From assembly GCA_036362985.1 (NCBI GenBank), contig JAYGXS010000003.1, positions 62,625,561 to 62,689,560 on the forward strand: DNA of 64,000 nt, in the 5' to 3' direction. Below the pieces are notes generated by a model. The model made no database searches. It was not told the DNA's origin and saw only the letters and a list, made by a program, of their open reading frames with translations. The position numbers were made by a program, and so were the translations under genes. Origin of the DNA: Ligula intestinalis. Taxonomy: Eukaryota > Platyhelminthes > Cestoda > Diphyllobothriidea > Diphyllobothriidae. Positions 1-12,200 of the stretch are shown in pieces (position 1 is the stretch's first letter; each line of letters opens with the position of its first letter).

Positions 1-2600
1 GTATCAACGAAACTTTAGTTAAACAATTTCTAAACCAAAAATATGCCAAAAGAACTTTAGTTGGTACCGGGCAATTTATATATCCTCAGTGGCTTATATG
101 TATAGAGGTGGCAGATTGGGTTATCTGGTATTTCAAACGGTACTATCAAAAGTTTAAGTCTTATTTTTAGGTGAACGAGAATATCTTTTCTTTTGAGGCG
201 AAAGTAATTAAAAGCAACCATGGTACATTCTCATCAGACATTGAGTGAGCACTAATTCTTACTAAATGGGACCAGTGATAGCCTTTAAATTTCCAAAATT
301 GGGACTTTCAGATTAGACGGGAGTTTTTTACATTAACCTTTGCTTGACCGAAGAGATGACTGCAAACATACATGTGTCTGCGGTCCAGTGCATCAACTAA
401 AATAAATTTTATTTTTTTACGCCAGTGAATGCAATGGTTATGTTTTAAGATAAAACTAGTAAAATTTTCATGCCACAGTCAGCGATAAGGCCTATCAAAT
501 GACGAAAAACATGCCAAAATCTGTGCGCTTCTTTAATAAAGGGTAATTTTATTTTTCACATGGAAACAAGAAACTTATCTCAAAGGACATCATGGAGGTT
601 TGAGTAGTTTAAGACATAATTGCACTGGAACCTAGCTAATACAATGCAACACCAAACCTTCGAGCTCCAAAGGTATATAAGTTCAATCTTATAATGAACT
701 GAGTAGATTGGTCTTACTCTGCTTTGAAGCATTTCATAAAGTAAAGTCAGGTTCTGGACAGGAGAGACCTTGACAATATCAACTTAAATGCATCCAGGTA
801 GGGTAAGTGAGAGTTTGCTGATTTTTTAATGAAAAATTGTGGTTCAGGTGTTGCCTGTTACCAAAGGCCAAACTAAAATCTTCCTAACGGTTGACTGCAA
901 ATTGCTGCACGTGCCATCTTGTACCCACGCGCTTTTCCGTTTCATCAAAATTCCTTGTATTGCAATTTTCAAACGGTATACTGTAGACCACTGCTGACTG
1001 TGCGAATAATGAGAGCGGGTTGATTATATTCTATGATCCAAGCTGATTCAAAAAGGTTTTAGGAGTCATGCCGTTGCCACTGAAGCATTTTTCATGTAGG
1101 GAGCCAGACGCTTGGTTTTACTTCACTCGACCGCTAAAAATGAAGGTTTCCGAGGCACCTGTGGTTGACGGTCCTCGGACAACCTTTGGGTTTATAAAGG
1201 AAATTCAGTTTGTTAATCTCTCCTTGCTTCCTCCGTTCGTCACGAATATCCTCGTCACATACAGTGCGAAAGGTGTGATACGAAGTATGTTTGCTCATAG
1301 TACAGGCGCAATCTATTTTTGGTTATATTGTTTTGATATTTGACGCCTTAATTTTAAAAAAATATAAAATTGTTCAGAATTAACGTTTAAGAGCAAAATT
1401 TTCAGAGGGTTCTGTGGCACATGGGGTCACGGCTGCCAACGTGAATAAAAAACATCAAACATAAATGAACAACCAAACACAGGCACTTTTATGAGAAATA
1501 ATAAAGATATCTTCTAGTTCGTTCTGTGAATACAAATATTTAATCCGTAAACCAAATACATAGAGTATGAAACAAACTTGAAGTAGTTTGTTGCTTGTCG
1601 AATTGCCTGAAATGTGTTAAATATGACACGGCCAATAAACGTACATTTGCATTTTTCAGTTAAACAAAAAAGCGAAATTGCATTGACGCAGTTATGAGCA
1701 GCTTAAGGGACCTTCATGAACGCGGAAAATTAATAAGTGACCAGTTTCATAACACTGAGCCAGAACAAAAGTACAGTCAATTCTTGAAGCAGGCGTACAT
1801 CGGTTAGTACATCATAAAAAAGGAAATCTAAATTAGATCTCCAAATAAATTATTTCGATTACATTTCGCATAAATGGTAATTTGTATTAAATGAAATGCA
1901 CTTAAAATAAAGAAGTTCGTATGCATGCTTTCCGATAATTAATTCATAAAATATCTTCTTATTTTCTTATATTTGCACTGATAAGGGCCCGCAAACGACG
2001 AAACTTTGCCGAATGAGACCTCACCTATATCATGTTACTAAAGCAAAAATAATCATCAAACTTGAATATTAAGTGCTGACTGCAGTTAACTTTTTTGAGA
2101 CCTTACTTGTAAGCATTCTTATATAAGTGCACATTCTCACCTGCCCTTGTCAAGTGCAGGTTGCACATATTTCTTACGGAGTATTCCAGACTAAACTGGT
2201 CTGAAATAGTACTGATACTTGATATTTATTGCACCCTGAACACGACACTATTCAAACGCTTTCTAGTTTGCTGTAAAAACCATGATATGGATCTGCATAA
2301 GTTTGATTTATGCCAGCTAAGTTGGAAGTAGTGAGGGGGACTGACGAGCGACTAGTTATTTGATGTCAGTTTTGGCGTACGCGAGTCAAGTACATGCTTA
2401 ACTCTGTAATCGGCAATAGTTTCTTCAACAGCAGATAGGGTAGCTTCAGCGAATGCACAGCAGTGTCTTACATTTGCGTTAACCAAATGATCGTTTCCAG
2501 GCTAAAAGGAGCACGGCGATTTTATTAGTAAGAAAGGAAAAATTTGAACTATTAAAAATTCGGTTGATATGAAGGATATATTTTGCTTCGTTGTATCAAA
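1..2600. other. AT-rich stretch, nothing recognised
   Basis: No open frame here resembles a known protein family, and I see no RNA gene or clear repeat. The longest frame, 91 codons at 1068-1343 on the plus strand, has no recognisable motif and is of a length expected by chance. Confidence 0.5.
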
Positions 2601-2609
2601 CTGTTGGCG

Positions 2610-3665
2610 GCCCGCGCCTCTACAGCATTGAATATATGTCAATTTATAAAGGAGGATAGAAGTAACAAAAGTTAAGCAACCAATTAGTAGTTATTAGCCA
2701 AAGAGATGCTGATGGATTAAAGGCCTCAGATTTAAGTCTTAACTGGGGACCAGAAAGGGAAAAGGGGGAGGAGTGGAAGGGGTTTGACGATTAGTTCATA
2801 TTATCCCGTCGTTCCTACCTGTTGTTTTGTTGGGAGACGTGAGGACGCAAGATGTCATCATCTCGTGACGGCGTGGGTGGTCAGGAGATGCTTGCTATCG
2901 CTGTCTCTTCACCGCTTCGTGGCATGGTAGGAAGTGTGCGAACGGATGTTGAGTTAGGCTTTCGGCCACAGGAGTGTAAGGGCCGCTACAAACGCCTTCT
3001 GTGGCCATAAGATTGGATGAGTGAAGCTGATAGCGACTGCCTCTGCCGTCGCATGTATCCGCTGACGCAGGACCTTAAAATGTTTCGCCAGCACTCTATA
3101 GATGAATCTAAACCCTTGCTTTACGTCCATCCGATGACTGTTGTCAACCAAGTGAGCCAAAATCACGCTTGATATTAACTTTACCTCGCCTCAGTTTAGC
3201 CAAGCTGGGTGGTGCTCTCACATGCGCTTGGATAACTCCCTCATCGTTCGACTAATATAAGCTGTCTCACAGGAGCATAGAAAATTGTGGGTAAACTTTA
3301 AAGATGTCCGGAACGGGAGTATGTTCTTGCCTTTAAGGCAAAGAAGTGGATTGCTTGAAAATATAAATCTGACCTTAACTGGTGGGCATGTAAGCGGGAT
3401 TGCAGGAAGTCCACGCCACCACGAGACGATAACAGCTTGCGTCATCACATCTCTCAACAAAACGCGAGACACGGAAGACGTGGACATGGAATAATTTTCG
3501 GAACCCATCCTCTCCTCCCTCAACCACCTTCCCTCTCTGGTCCCCAATTAAGTCTACAATCTGACCCCTTTGATCCCTTTCCACCTCTCCCGCTTTCATC
3601 CCTTATTATAACTGGTTAATTGCTTGGACTTTTAATTACTCTACCCTCCATAATAGATATATTTG
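2610..3665 (-). mobile_element. Penelope-like element (PLE) fragment with inverted tail arms
   Basis: The core, about 2954-3395 on the minus strand, encodes the end of a PLE. It is flanked by two inverted arms of about 270 bp, at about 2610-2880 and 3395-3665. Read on the minus strand, the left arm follows the endonuclease end and contains a pyrimidine-rich stretch, then CTGGTCCCCA and AGTTAAGACT. The same series appears on the plus strand at the right side (CTGGTCCCCA, ATTAAGTCT). So the 3' tail of the element is present at its 3' end and again, inverted, at its truncated 5' end. The arms are visibly similar but diverged. Confidence 0.65.
2954..3395 (-). pseudogene. PLE GIY-YIG endonuclease, degraded fragment
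   Basis: This is the C-terminal endonuclease of a Penelope-like retroelement, which would nick target DNA during retrotransposition. Visible in order on the minus strand are a linker (VRFIFSSNP), a GIY-YIG-like half (NFLCSCETAYISRTMREL, expected YIGRT) and a break. These are followed by EHHPAWLN, then HLVDNSHRMD and the family end TAEAVAI and LTLLWP. The second motif has S in place of the usual G. A stop and a frame change separate the two halves, so no full domain can be made. The copy lacks all of the reverse transcriptase. Recognition rests on repeated similarity to the copies at 31.8, 42.5 and 55.3 kb in this window. Confidence 0.65.
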
Positions 3666-3699
3666 TTTATCTCCTGTTGAATTTATCTCCGCAAATATA

Positions 3700-4490
3700 A
3701 AATTGGACCCATTAAGTCAGCACAGTTAGTGTTAGAAAAGTCACGGCCCATTAATCTATAAATTGATGAATAGACTTTCTGTTGCTGTATGCTTCTTGCT
3801 CACTTGACATGCTCCAAGGAAGAAGCTATTCCCCCGTCATAGATCTTGATGACTGTTAGACAGTAAAAAAAATCATAAAGAAATATAACCGACTTTGATG
3901 CATTTTAGTTGGTGCCCCTATGGCTGCACTGTATTTCTGCGACGTTTACGCGACATCCTGACAGGGAATATGACATTTGCTATATTCTGTAAGTTTGCTT
4001 ATAATATGCATTCCAAAGCATATATGGATGCCTACCAACGTACGATCAGGCACCTATACCACTCAGCTACTCACCTCGGATCTCATAAAAATTCTGATGA
4101 ATGTCTCCCGGACTGGGGATTTCATCACATGCAACCTAATCGAATAATCTTATCCATTGATAGGTTTGGATATATACGGGTTAGACACGTAGCATTGTTA
4201 CCGAAGTTCTATAAGATTTTTGTATTTGAAATGTTTTCAATGTGAATAGTTTTATTTCTCATTTCTTATCTATTTTAAAATGTCTGCTTTCGATGACAAG
4301 TAGAGTTATAGTTCAAAAGCCATGTTGAAACCTTTAACTCTTCAATAAAATTTGAACACAAATGAAAATCATATATTAAACTAAATGTCCAAAGGCATGC
4401 AATTAATTCTGAAGCGTTCTTTTTCTTATAAGAAGCTTGTTACAGCCATTTATGTTATTCATTTTAAATTTGCAAAATTGCCATTGTAAA
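3700..4490. other. No recognisable gene
   Basis: A 116-codon plus-strand frame (3895-4245) lies here. It has no signal peptide, domain or repeat that I recognise and is probably chance. The rest is AT-rich. Confidence 0.4.
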
Positions 4491-4499
4491 TATCATAAG

Positions 4500-5000
4500 T
4501 TAGATTTTGATCAATTTTCTCCAGGTCTGTACATTTATTTGGTACTTAAATAATAAACTATGCTTGTTGATGGAAAGATTAAGTGTTCTTTCTGTCACGG
4601 TCGGTGGGGAGGGGATGGGAGGAATTGAGGTCAGCATATCAGGTCTAGGCGGACTAGTGCACAAAGCAGGCGATGAGGTGAGCACCGCTAAATTGAGGAC
4701 CTGTCCGTCTCTGGGGGGACCCGCTTCCGAGGCCGTGTATGCTCCTCTTAGCGACATTTGCCCCTGGCAACTGCAATTCCATTACTTAGTGCTTTTGTGC
4801 GCACAATCCCGGTCTGGGTAGCCTGATAGCAGTTGCTTCTGCTATAGGAAACGGGCGCTACGCAAGTAACTTTGAGTATCTGGAGGACAAATTGCAGATC
4901 ACTTTCTCTCTCTCTGGCATGCACGAACTGGTTTGAGTCTAACATATACGCTCAAATAGAACTATTAATGCCCTTTACTTGGCCCTTCTTTAACTATGAC
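4500..5000 (-). pseudogene. PLE endonuclease C-terminus and 3' tail, degraded
   Basis: The minus strand reads MLDSNQFVHAR, then after a frame change IAEATAIRLPRPGLCAQK and LQLPGANV. These match the C-terminal endonuclease end seen at 31.9-32.1 kb (DSNHRVDAKEAF, TAEAAAIRLRRPLLCAQK, APQLPWA). The proline-rich tail frame 4500-4757 (SIPPIPSPPTVTERTLN) corresponds to the pyrimidine-rich tail of the 32.3 kb copy. Its end, with ATAAATGT and CCTGGAGAAAATTGATCAAA, aligns with the hammerhead-like motif there but has lost the core bases. Several frame changes make it non-functional. Confidence 0.6.
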
Positions 5001-5465
5001 AGAAGGTGTTGTCATACACTTTTGGACAGATCCACGGATTGCAAATTGTCTCGCAGGTGGTGTGGTGGTATTTGACTCCGTATGGCTTTCAGTTTGTCCG
5101 GTAGCCATTTTGTTTTACCATGGTATGATGAGTTTCTCATATCTAGGATGGGACAAACAGGCACGTCATCTGTGTGATTTTAAGATAGCCCGTATAGTTG
5201 ACGGATGTACGTTCCAACAGGACGACGCTTAATGACGCCACCCTTTAGAAGTCTTTTCAGTCAGCTGCGCTTCCACCTTATCTGTGTGATCCTTCTCTCT
5301 TTCTTTGGTGCTGTACTTTTGAGTGCCTGAAAGAATGAATTGCATTTAGAATATGCTATCTGTTCTGTCCATTAAAAAGCGCTACTTTCCTTATCTGGTC
5401 TCTTTATGGGGATATCTTTATTCTTGCGAGATGTTTTAGTCTCTAAATGCGCTGCGTACCCTAAA
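5000..5465. other. Sequence between two inverted PLE fragments
   Basis: This stretch separates the minus-strand PLE remnant at 4.5-5.0 kb from the plus-strand remnant at 5.47-6.26 kb. Two overlapping plus-strand frames (4872-5075 and 4996-5232) have no recognisable domain. It may be more eroded PLE sequence. Confidence 0.3.
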
Positions 5466-6260
5466 TCAAGCACACCCCTACAAGAATTCACACTTGAAGA
5501 AGAACGTCCCGAGTCGCTCCCATTTCTTGATGTACTTTAAAGCCAAATGTCTGTCGGGGGTTTCAAACGTCGGGTCTATCAAAAAAGACGTGGTCCGTGT
5601 AATATTCCCACTTCTATAAGTTTCGAACCGTTGAACTTCAAACGTCACTTAGTAATATGCTTGACAAAAAGAGCTAAGATGATTTTCTCGATCGATAGTA
5701 CCAAAAAAGAGCTATAAAAGGCACTTTTCGAAGAAAAAGAGTGTTTTCTATTCGATTTATTCCCAAAACATTGCTGAAAGACAGCTAAAGTCATCGGTAC
5801 TAACGGCAGAGAAGGAACGACTCTTCATGAGGGTCCTATATCATGGAGACGCACCAAGCAAACTTCTTAGATGGCACGTGAGCCAAGATGTATGGAAAAT
5901 TTTTCCAACAGCCCATGTCCATACACTTTTCTCAACTACGCTTATCCTAAAGGACAAACTGCCGGCCCAGACCAATTTTATATGCATCTTCTAATTCACC
6001 GTAGAATATAATGGTCGCACAAGCTGGCGTCTGTCTTTCCGGCTAAGTTAGAAAGATGCCAAGTAAAGGGCATTAATAATTCTGTTTTAGCGCATATGAT
6101 AGACTCAAACCCCTGCGTGCATGTCAGGGAGAGTGATCTACAAGGTGTCCTCTAGCTGCTCAAAAGTACGTGCTTAACGTCTTTGGCTATAGCAGAAGCA
6201 GCTGCTACCAGGCAACGCAAATCGCTATTGTGCGCTCAAAAGAACTTCAAATCGGCACCG
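5465..6260 (+). pseudogene. PLE reverse transcriptase thumb plus endonuclease, degraded
   Basis: On the plus strand, broken into several frames, I read in order EFTLEEERPESLPFLDVL at about 5483-5540, which is the PLE RT segment after the catalytic motif. Next come KKTWSV and TLFSTTLILKDKLPAQTNF, the linker before the nuclease. Then GRTSWRLS, KGINNSVLAHMIDSN, and finally AIAEAAATRQRKSLLCAQK at about 6188-6245. This is the usual PLE order of RT thumb, linker and GIY-YIG. Stops and frameshifts are frequent. The last 200 bp are an inverted partner of 4.75-5.0 kb. Confidence 0.65.
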
Positions 6261-6269
6261 AAAACTCAA

Positions 6270-9200
6270 GAGTATCTTTTGTATATAAGATAAAATGAAT
6301 ACAAACATCTGGTTCAAAACCTACGTTCAACGTTAAAGCAGAAGTGCAGGTATGTGACCAAGATTACAGTGTAAGATTTTGGAACTGCCTCACATTTAAA
6401 CGCGTTAATTTGTCTTACGCCATGTGTTATATGCTTCGTTTGTATATTTTTCTTATGGGCGTTTACGATCGTAACCCATCAATGACTATTATAACCAGAC
6501 AAAGATTATTATTTTGGCTTTGAAAGAAATTGTGAATACTTTGCTGAAAAATATTGATGTTTTGGTTGGCTGCAGAAATTTTGGACCTACAGTCCATTGC
6601 AGAACATCCATGGCACACCATTTTGACCATGTTAGTTAACATTTCTTCAATTTATGCTAAGGGCATCTTCATACAAAATCAAATTCGGGTGTTATACTTG
6701 ACTTCCTGAAAACACGACTACTGTTCTTCCCAATATATCGCAAGTTAGTAGCTGTTTTCGAGGAAATCGGCTACAATGACGCTTTTTAGGCTACATGAAA
6801 TGCCATAACTAAAAGTTTGTATATATTCACTGTGATTAGAGTTAACTAACGGAGAAATCTTTTGAAATACACATCACAGGCAATGAATGATTATAGCCGT
6901 ATTTTGATCCTGAAGTAAAAAGGTAAGTAAATAGGCCGGATTGAACCTACAAAACACGTGCCACCCAACGTTGGTTTATTAAAAGCGCACACTGAAACCT
7001 AAGGAGTATACATCATTAATCATTCCTCTAACATTGAATTGTCGCACAACCTTGTGATAATTCATTTTTCGTCTGTTTACGGAGAACATGGGCTGCCCCA
7101 CTAATAAGACCTAGACAATTATTTACAGAATTTTTAATTTAAGTTTTGTTTTCGTTGCTGGAACCCATGGGGCCCAAAATACGGAATCTTCCTTAATAAA
7201 GAGTGTTTTGGGCTCAATTTTGGTAATAAAGTATAATATTTACCTATATTGCTAAAGTAAGGTTAAAGGACATAGGCAGAGTCGAGTAAAGGGTTAATAC
7301 AAGGGAATAAACTCAAGCCAATTGTCCTGCGAGATGGTTCCTAATATTGTTTGTAGTCCGGAATCATTAGGCCTGAGTCAGGATTCCAGTAAAAAAGGTT
7401 TAATCAGTGCGCATTTCTAGCTTATCGTCTGTAACCTGAATCAAGAATGGTTCTAATATTCATATTGGGTGGTAATGTATTAAAAGGACTACTGGAATAT
7501 CCCCAGTTAAAAAAGTGAAACATAAAATTTATTGCATTTAGGCACTAGAGGATCAATCATTTTAAGCAGCTTTGGCCAACAGCATATTCATATTTATTCA
7601 CTTGACGTAGAAAATCCTTCTAGTTTCTAATAAGTTACGATTAATGCGTCTATAAGCGGGGTCTTAGGCAGGGCCCATGTTTTAGCGAATATTAACACAC
7701 ATTGAGGTAAGATATTTTAAGTGGCTTATGTCGGTTTTTTCTCATAGAAATTCATCTCATTTAATTGAGACAAAAGCCTTTCCCAAGAGTTCTTAATTAT
7801 TACTTTTATTTAACGACCCAGTGGTTAAGGTTAACGCACTGAGTACGAACATATAACCTAAAATGCCCTTCATTGTCATAATATGCTATCCCGTAAAATG
7901 GTTTGCTGAATGCCTGGTTAAACTGAACTGCTCAAAGTGGATTGATGAATACACTCATTTTTGTGTTTTCACCCATAGGCGTAGTTTTTAAGGCATGAAA
8001 ACAAAGAGTGATGACCCAGAGGAACAGTTTCTGGCTTCTTAGACAACATCAGTTTGCAACACTCCGCTTTATCCAAGATTTAAACCTCAGTCAATGTTTG
8101 GGCAAGCACGACAGCCGTCGTCGTTTTTTTGAAATGCTCCACCTTGACAGAGAAAAGAAACAGCCGGTAAAGTGAACGTTCCATTTGCAGCTATCTTCTG
8201 ATTGCGGGATAGATTTTAACAGGAATATACGTGTACGGATTTTAAGATGGACTCTCAGTCCAAGCCTAGCCAGCATCATAAACGTAACGCTAATCCTTCT
8301 TATTCTAACTCAATCCGCTTTGGAATTTAGCGCAAGCATACCTAAAGTTAACGGGATACTGTTTATCATGCCCTTTCTGCGGTGAAATGAAGACAGCTGC
8401 AGCTTTTCATAGCACACAGTGTCTACTTTAATCTTAAATGCCGGCCAACTCGACGTTAAAACATCAGTCGACTGATGATCGAGCAAGGTCGTGGCCAATT
8501 TTGAATGGCCAGCATTAGTACGCATTTTTATACGTAGGGCTAGAAGTAACGGTTGTCAACCTTTTCGACTTACAAGGTAGAAAACCAAGCGGCGTAATTT
8601 GAATTGGTGGTCAGGGTATACAGTGCACAGTTATGCAAGCAGTTGATAAAAAAGAGGCCTACAGAAGTATGTAATGATATTAATTCCATCTAGGTAAATG
8701 AAGCCTTATAACTAGTCCTTGCAAATCTTCAAATTGTCGGAATTATTTTCCAAGGGCCTTAGAATCTATGGTCGCTTTATTACTACAAGTATATACATAC
8801 CTCATAGAAATTTATTCTGCCCTCGGCACGTGCTTGTGTGTTGCACGTAGAAGGAAAATACGGAATAAACTCCACTCAGATCGAAGCTGAAATAAGAAGT
8901 TCAGTTACTGGTTAGTTAACGCAAACTTCCGTTGACCACCGACTACTATAGGTAAAAGCGTTTGGCATGATCCGGAAATTGTTTGACAACAAAAACAAAC
9001 TAGGTTCTGTTTGAAGCATAAGAATGCAGTGTTTGAGTAATAGTAGTCTCATCATGACTGAACGAATTGAATGACAGAGAAAGAAATGATATTTAGATAA
9101 CAAGTGTCTAGACATGGATTTGTCATGATTTTATGTGCACTTTAGTGCATAAAATATTCTGTGATCATTATTTAACGGTGCAGCTCTAGCTTTAAAGTCA

Positions 9201-12200
9201 GTTTTGCGTTTTGTTTGCACAGTCGTCTTTTATCAAATGGTATGGTTTGAAAAAACTGACCTTTTTAAGAAATCAGTTACAGTCCTAAAAAAATAAGATT
9301 CGCATTTTTCGCCTGAAATGCTGAAAGGCATTCAGTATTTTTTTCATTTAAACGGTTGCCCTAATCAGAATAACGGAGTTTTCTTTAAGCTTTTTTTCGT
9401 GGTCAACATTTACAGAAAAAAGGCGAAGTATCAGAAGGGTACTCGATCTTCTTATCAATAATTATGGGACTTTTATCGTGGCTGCACGCAGGCCACATCT
9501 GATTTCTGCTGCATATCTGTAGTAAGAAAAAACGAGAATTTGTGCTATTACTTTAAACTTATGTCAGACAACACACAAAAGGATTAAAATATTTAAGCTA
9601 TATTTTCTTCTTGTTATTCTAACAGACCTTGTCTCTAGAAATGCACTTACAGGTAAATTTCCCTCGGAGTTATTATTCCCATTTTCTAAATGGGGGTCAG
9701 AATAGGCGTTTTCCATTTGGTACGTATGTCCACTTTTTCTGTCTTTCTAGTCCTGGGGAGAAAACAGTTTTGCAAACAGAAGCAATTATCATGTCACGGA
9801 AGATGTAAGCGTATTTTGGAAACGTCAAACAGACAAGTCCGTAGGCAAATGGACAGCCATAATTTTATCCCAAATAACTAGTATTCCCAAGAATATGTAG
9901 GTATTAGTTTTACGCTAAATGTAAAGATTCAGTTTAAGGACAAGAACTTGCATATTTTAAGTTCCATTTAGAGGTTAGAACACTTTAAGGTTTTTACAGG
10001 CAGAAGAGGTCAGGTTAATTAATGAAAGAGAAAGAGATTAATAAGCTTTAGTTTGAAAATAGCTTTACATAAACCTCAGAGTAAATGTGCTCACTTAACC
10101 GTTAATACAATTAGGCACACTGATCAAGCAGTATCGGAGGGTCGCAAACAATGCATAATGGCTGAAGACTGTTATTGCCAACATCCCGAAGAATCGCCCA
10201 TGAATGATTTATATTTAAATATAGGCAAAAGTTTAATTCCGCCAAATAGTGCTAATATCGTGCGCTACTGGTCTTATTGTTGTAGTCCAGGAAAACAAAA
10301 GAGATGGTAAAGTCACTTCGTAATGAACGCATTCAATCAACAGATGCATACATAATAAATTTACATACAAATGGAGGGCATAAAAATTGCGACTAAATTC
10401 CAAAAGCCTAGTGGCAATGTTATTTTATACTACAATTATTAAGCCAGAAGTCAACATTAAAGAAAACTTTATCTAAAACGGAACAGTTTTACTGCAAATG
10501 TTATAAACTCAGTTACTTGTTAAATTTGTAGTGTGTTCAGCGTAGGTTTGAATTTATGAAAATAAACAAACTGCTTTTTCATATTTAATATAAATGTGGC
10601 GTTTTTAATGATCAAACATGCATTTGGCTCCGTTTTATTTTTATGTTTTACGGCTGTTTTCGTATGCAGCGTATTAGGGATATCATATATATCGCAACCA
10701 TTATAACTGCATGTTTTCAAATGACAGTAATATTGATCTCTATCTGACGGTGGCTTGAGAAGAATCTTTCCACCATAATATTATTGTGTCGTTAAAAGAG
10801 GATTTGTTCGTTGCGCATTTTCTAATGACCTGCCTTAGTCTTGTTCTTAGTTTATTTTCATTAGCAGAAATGCTTGCTGAATAATGCATCTTATGAAAAA
10901 GGAAACCTCCGAAGAGCTACAACACTATTATTGCATATACTTGTGTTCTTATTTAAGTTGCACAACTAGAAGTTCTATAATGGTTCGGTTTTACACTTTT
11001 AATCCTCATCATTTCTTATATAGATAAGCCGCAGCAAAGTGAACAATGATAAAACTGTAAAAACAACTTTGCCCACAAATGCAATTATTTACTGTGTTTA
11101 CCTACAGAAAAAAGTCAATAAATAATATATTTTTATTAAAAAGATAATCGTGTAACTCAAAAGCGTATGTCGTCTCATGCATGTTGAAATCCTTAAAGAA
11201 ATACCGTAGCGTTAAGAATATAAACGGAAAAATGAATGCAACCAAAGAACTTCTATTGGTTTTTCATCCTCTTACAAGCTATATTATTTTAGAGAGGCAA
11301 ATGTTCACCTGAGAAAAATAAAAAAAATTGTATAGACAGTCTGAAAAGGAGAGTTTCGTTTGAGTGCATCTTTGTCAGAAACATTAAAAATTCCAAAATA
11401 TATTTGGCAAGTGTGTTTTTGCATTTGAGAAACTTCCATTTATCCTATATATATCTAGCTAAGTTAATACGTGAAATATGCGGGCAAGTAGAAAACAACC
11501 ACGTCGTTTTTAGACTTGCAAGTTTAGGCAGGATACAAAATCGTGATATGTGTCCTCTGATCTGGGGGATTGTTGCCACCAAAAAAATAATAAGATTCGG
11601 GCGGCTAATACTGACGCGAAGATATCAGCCCAAATTTTGTTTTCTGCTTTACCATCCTTGAAAGATTACGATTTATTTTTCTTTTCTGCAGCTTTTACTG
11701 ATAAAATCAGCGATATAAATGTACACGATTGACGTTACTCTATTTAACCGAAATGATGCTTACCAAATCGTCTTTAAAAATATAAATACATTAAGCGTCA
11801 ATGCAATCTGTTTTTCAATCTCTTCATACCAGTCTCTTCATAGTCAACCGAAACACGTTATGCCGAGTAGAGTTCCAAAAATATGGAATGATTTAAGTCA
11901 TTTTCACTGCACTATTTCCATTAAACTCTAACAATGAAATATCATGGGGCGTTGCTTGAACAGAATATCCGTGAACAATTGTTTGACTTATTCAAACGCT
12001 TTTACTTGGTCTACAGCCTTCTCTGCGCCGGAGACTCTGTTAGAACATAAAGGACCGCTTATGTACCTTCCCTACATTTTGCCTTTCGATTTAACGTAAT
12101 TTTATTACTGAAGCAGGTATTTACTTTTAAGAGTCAATCCGTGTGCGTGCTTCTATGTCATATTTGCTATCATCTTGATGTACGTAAATAGAAACGCAAG

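Noticed and set aside
1068..1343. 91-codon plus-strand frame with ATG
   Set aside because: No domain, signal or conserved motif. This length is expected by chance in a long AT-rich region.
3895..4245. 116-codon plus-strand frame
   Set aside because: Longest frame outside mobile elements on the left side, but without family resemblance or intron/exon context. Not enough to call a gene.
9740..9840. GGAAGATG ... GGAAACGTCAAAC resembling a hammerhead core
   Set aside because: The 5' core CTGANGA is missing, no stem I pairs, and no PLE sequence lies nearby.
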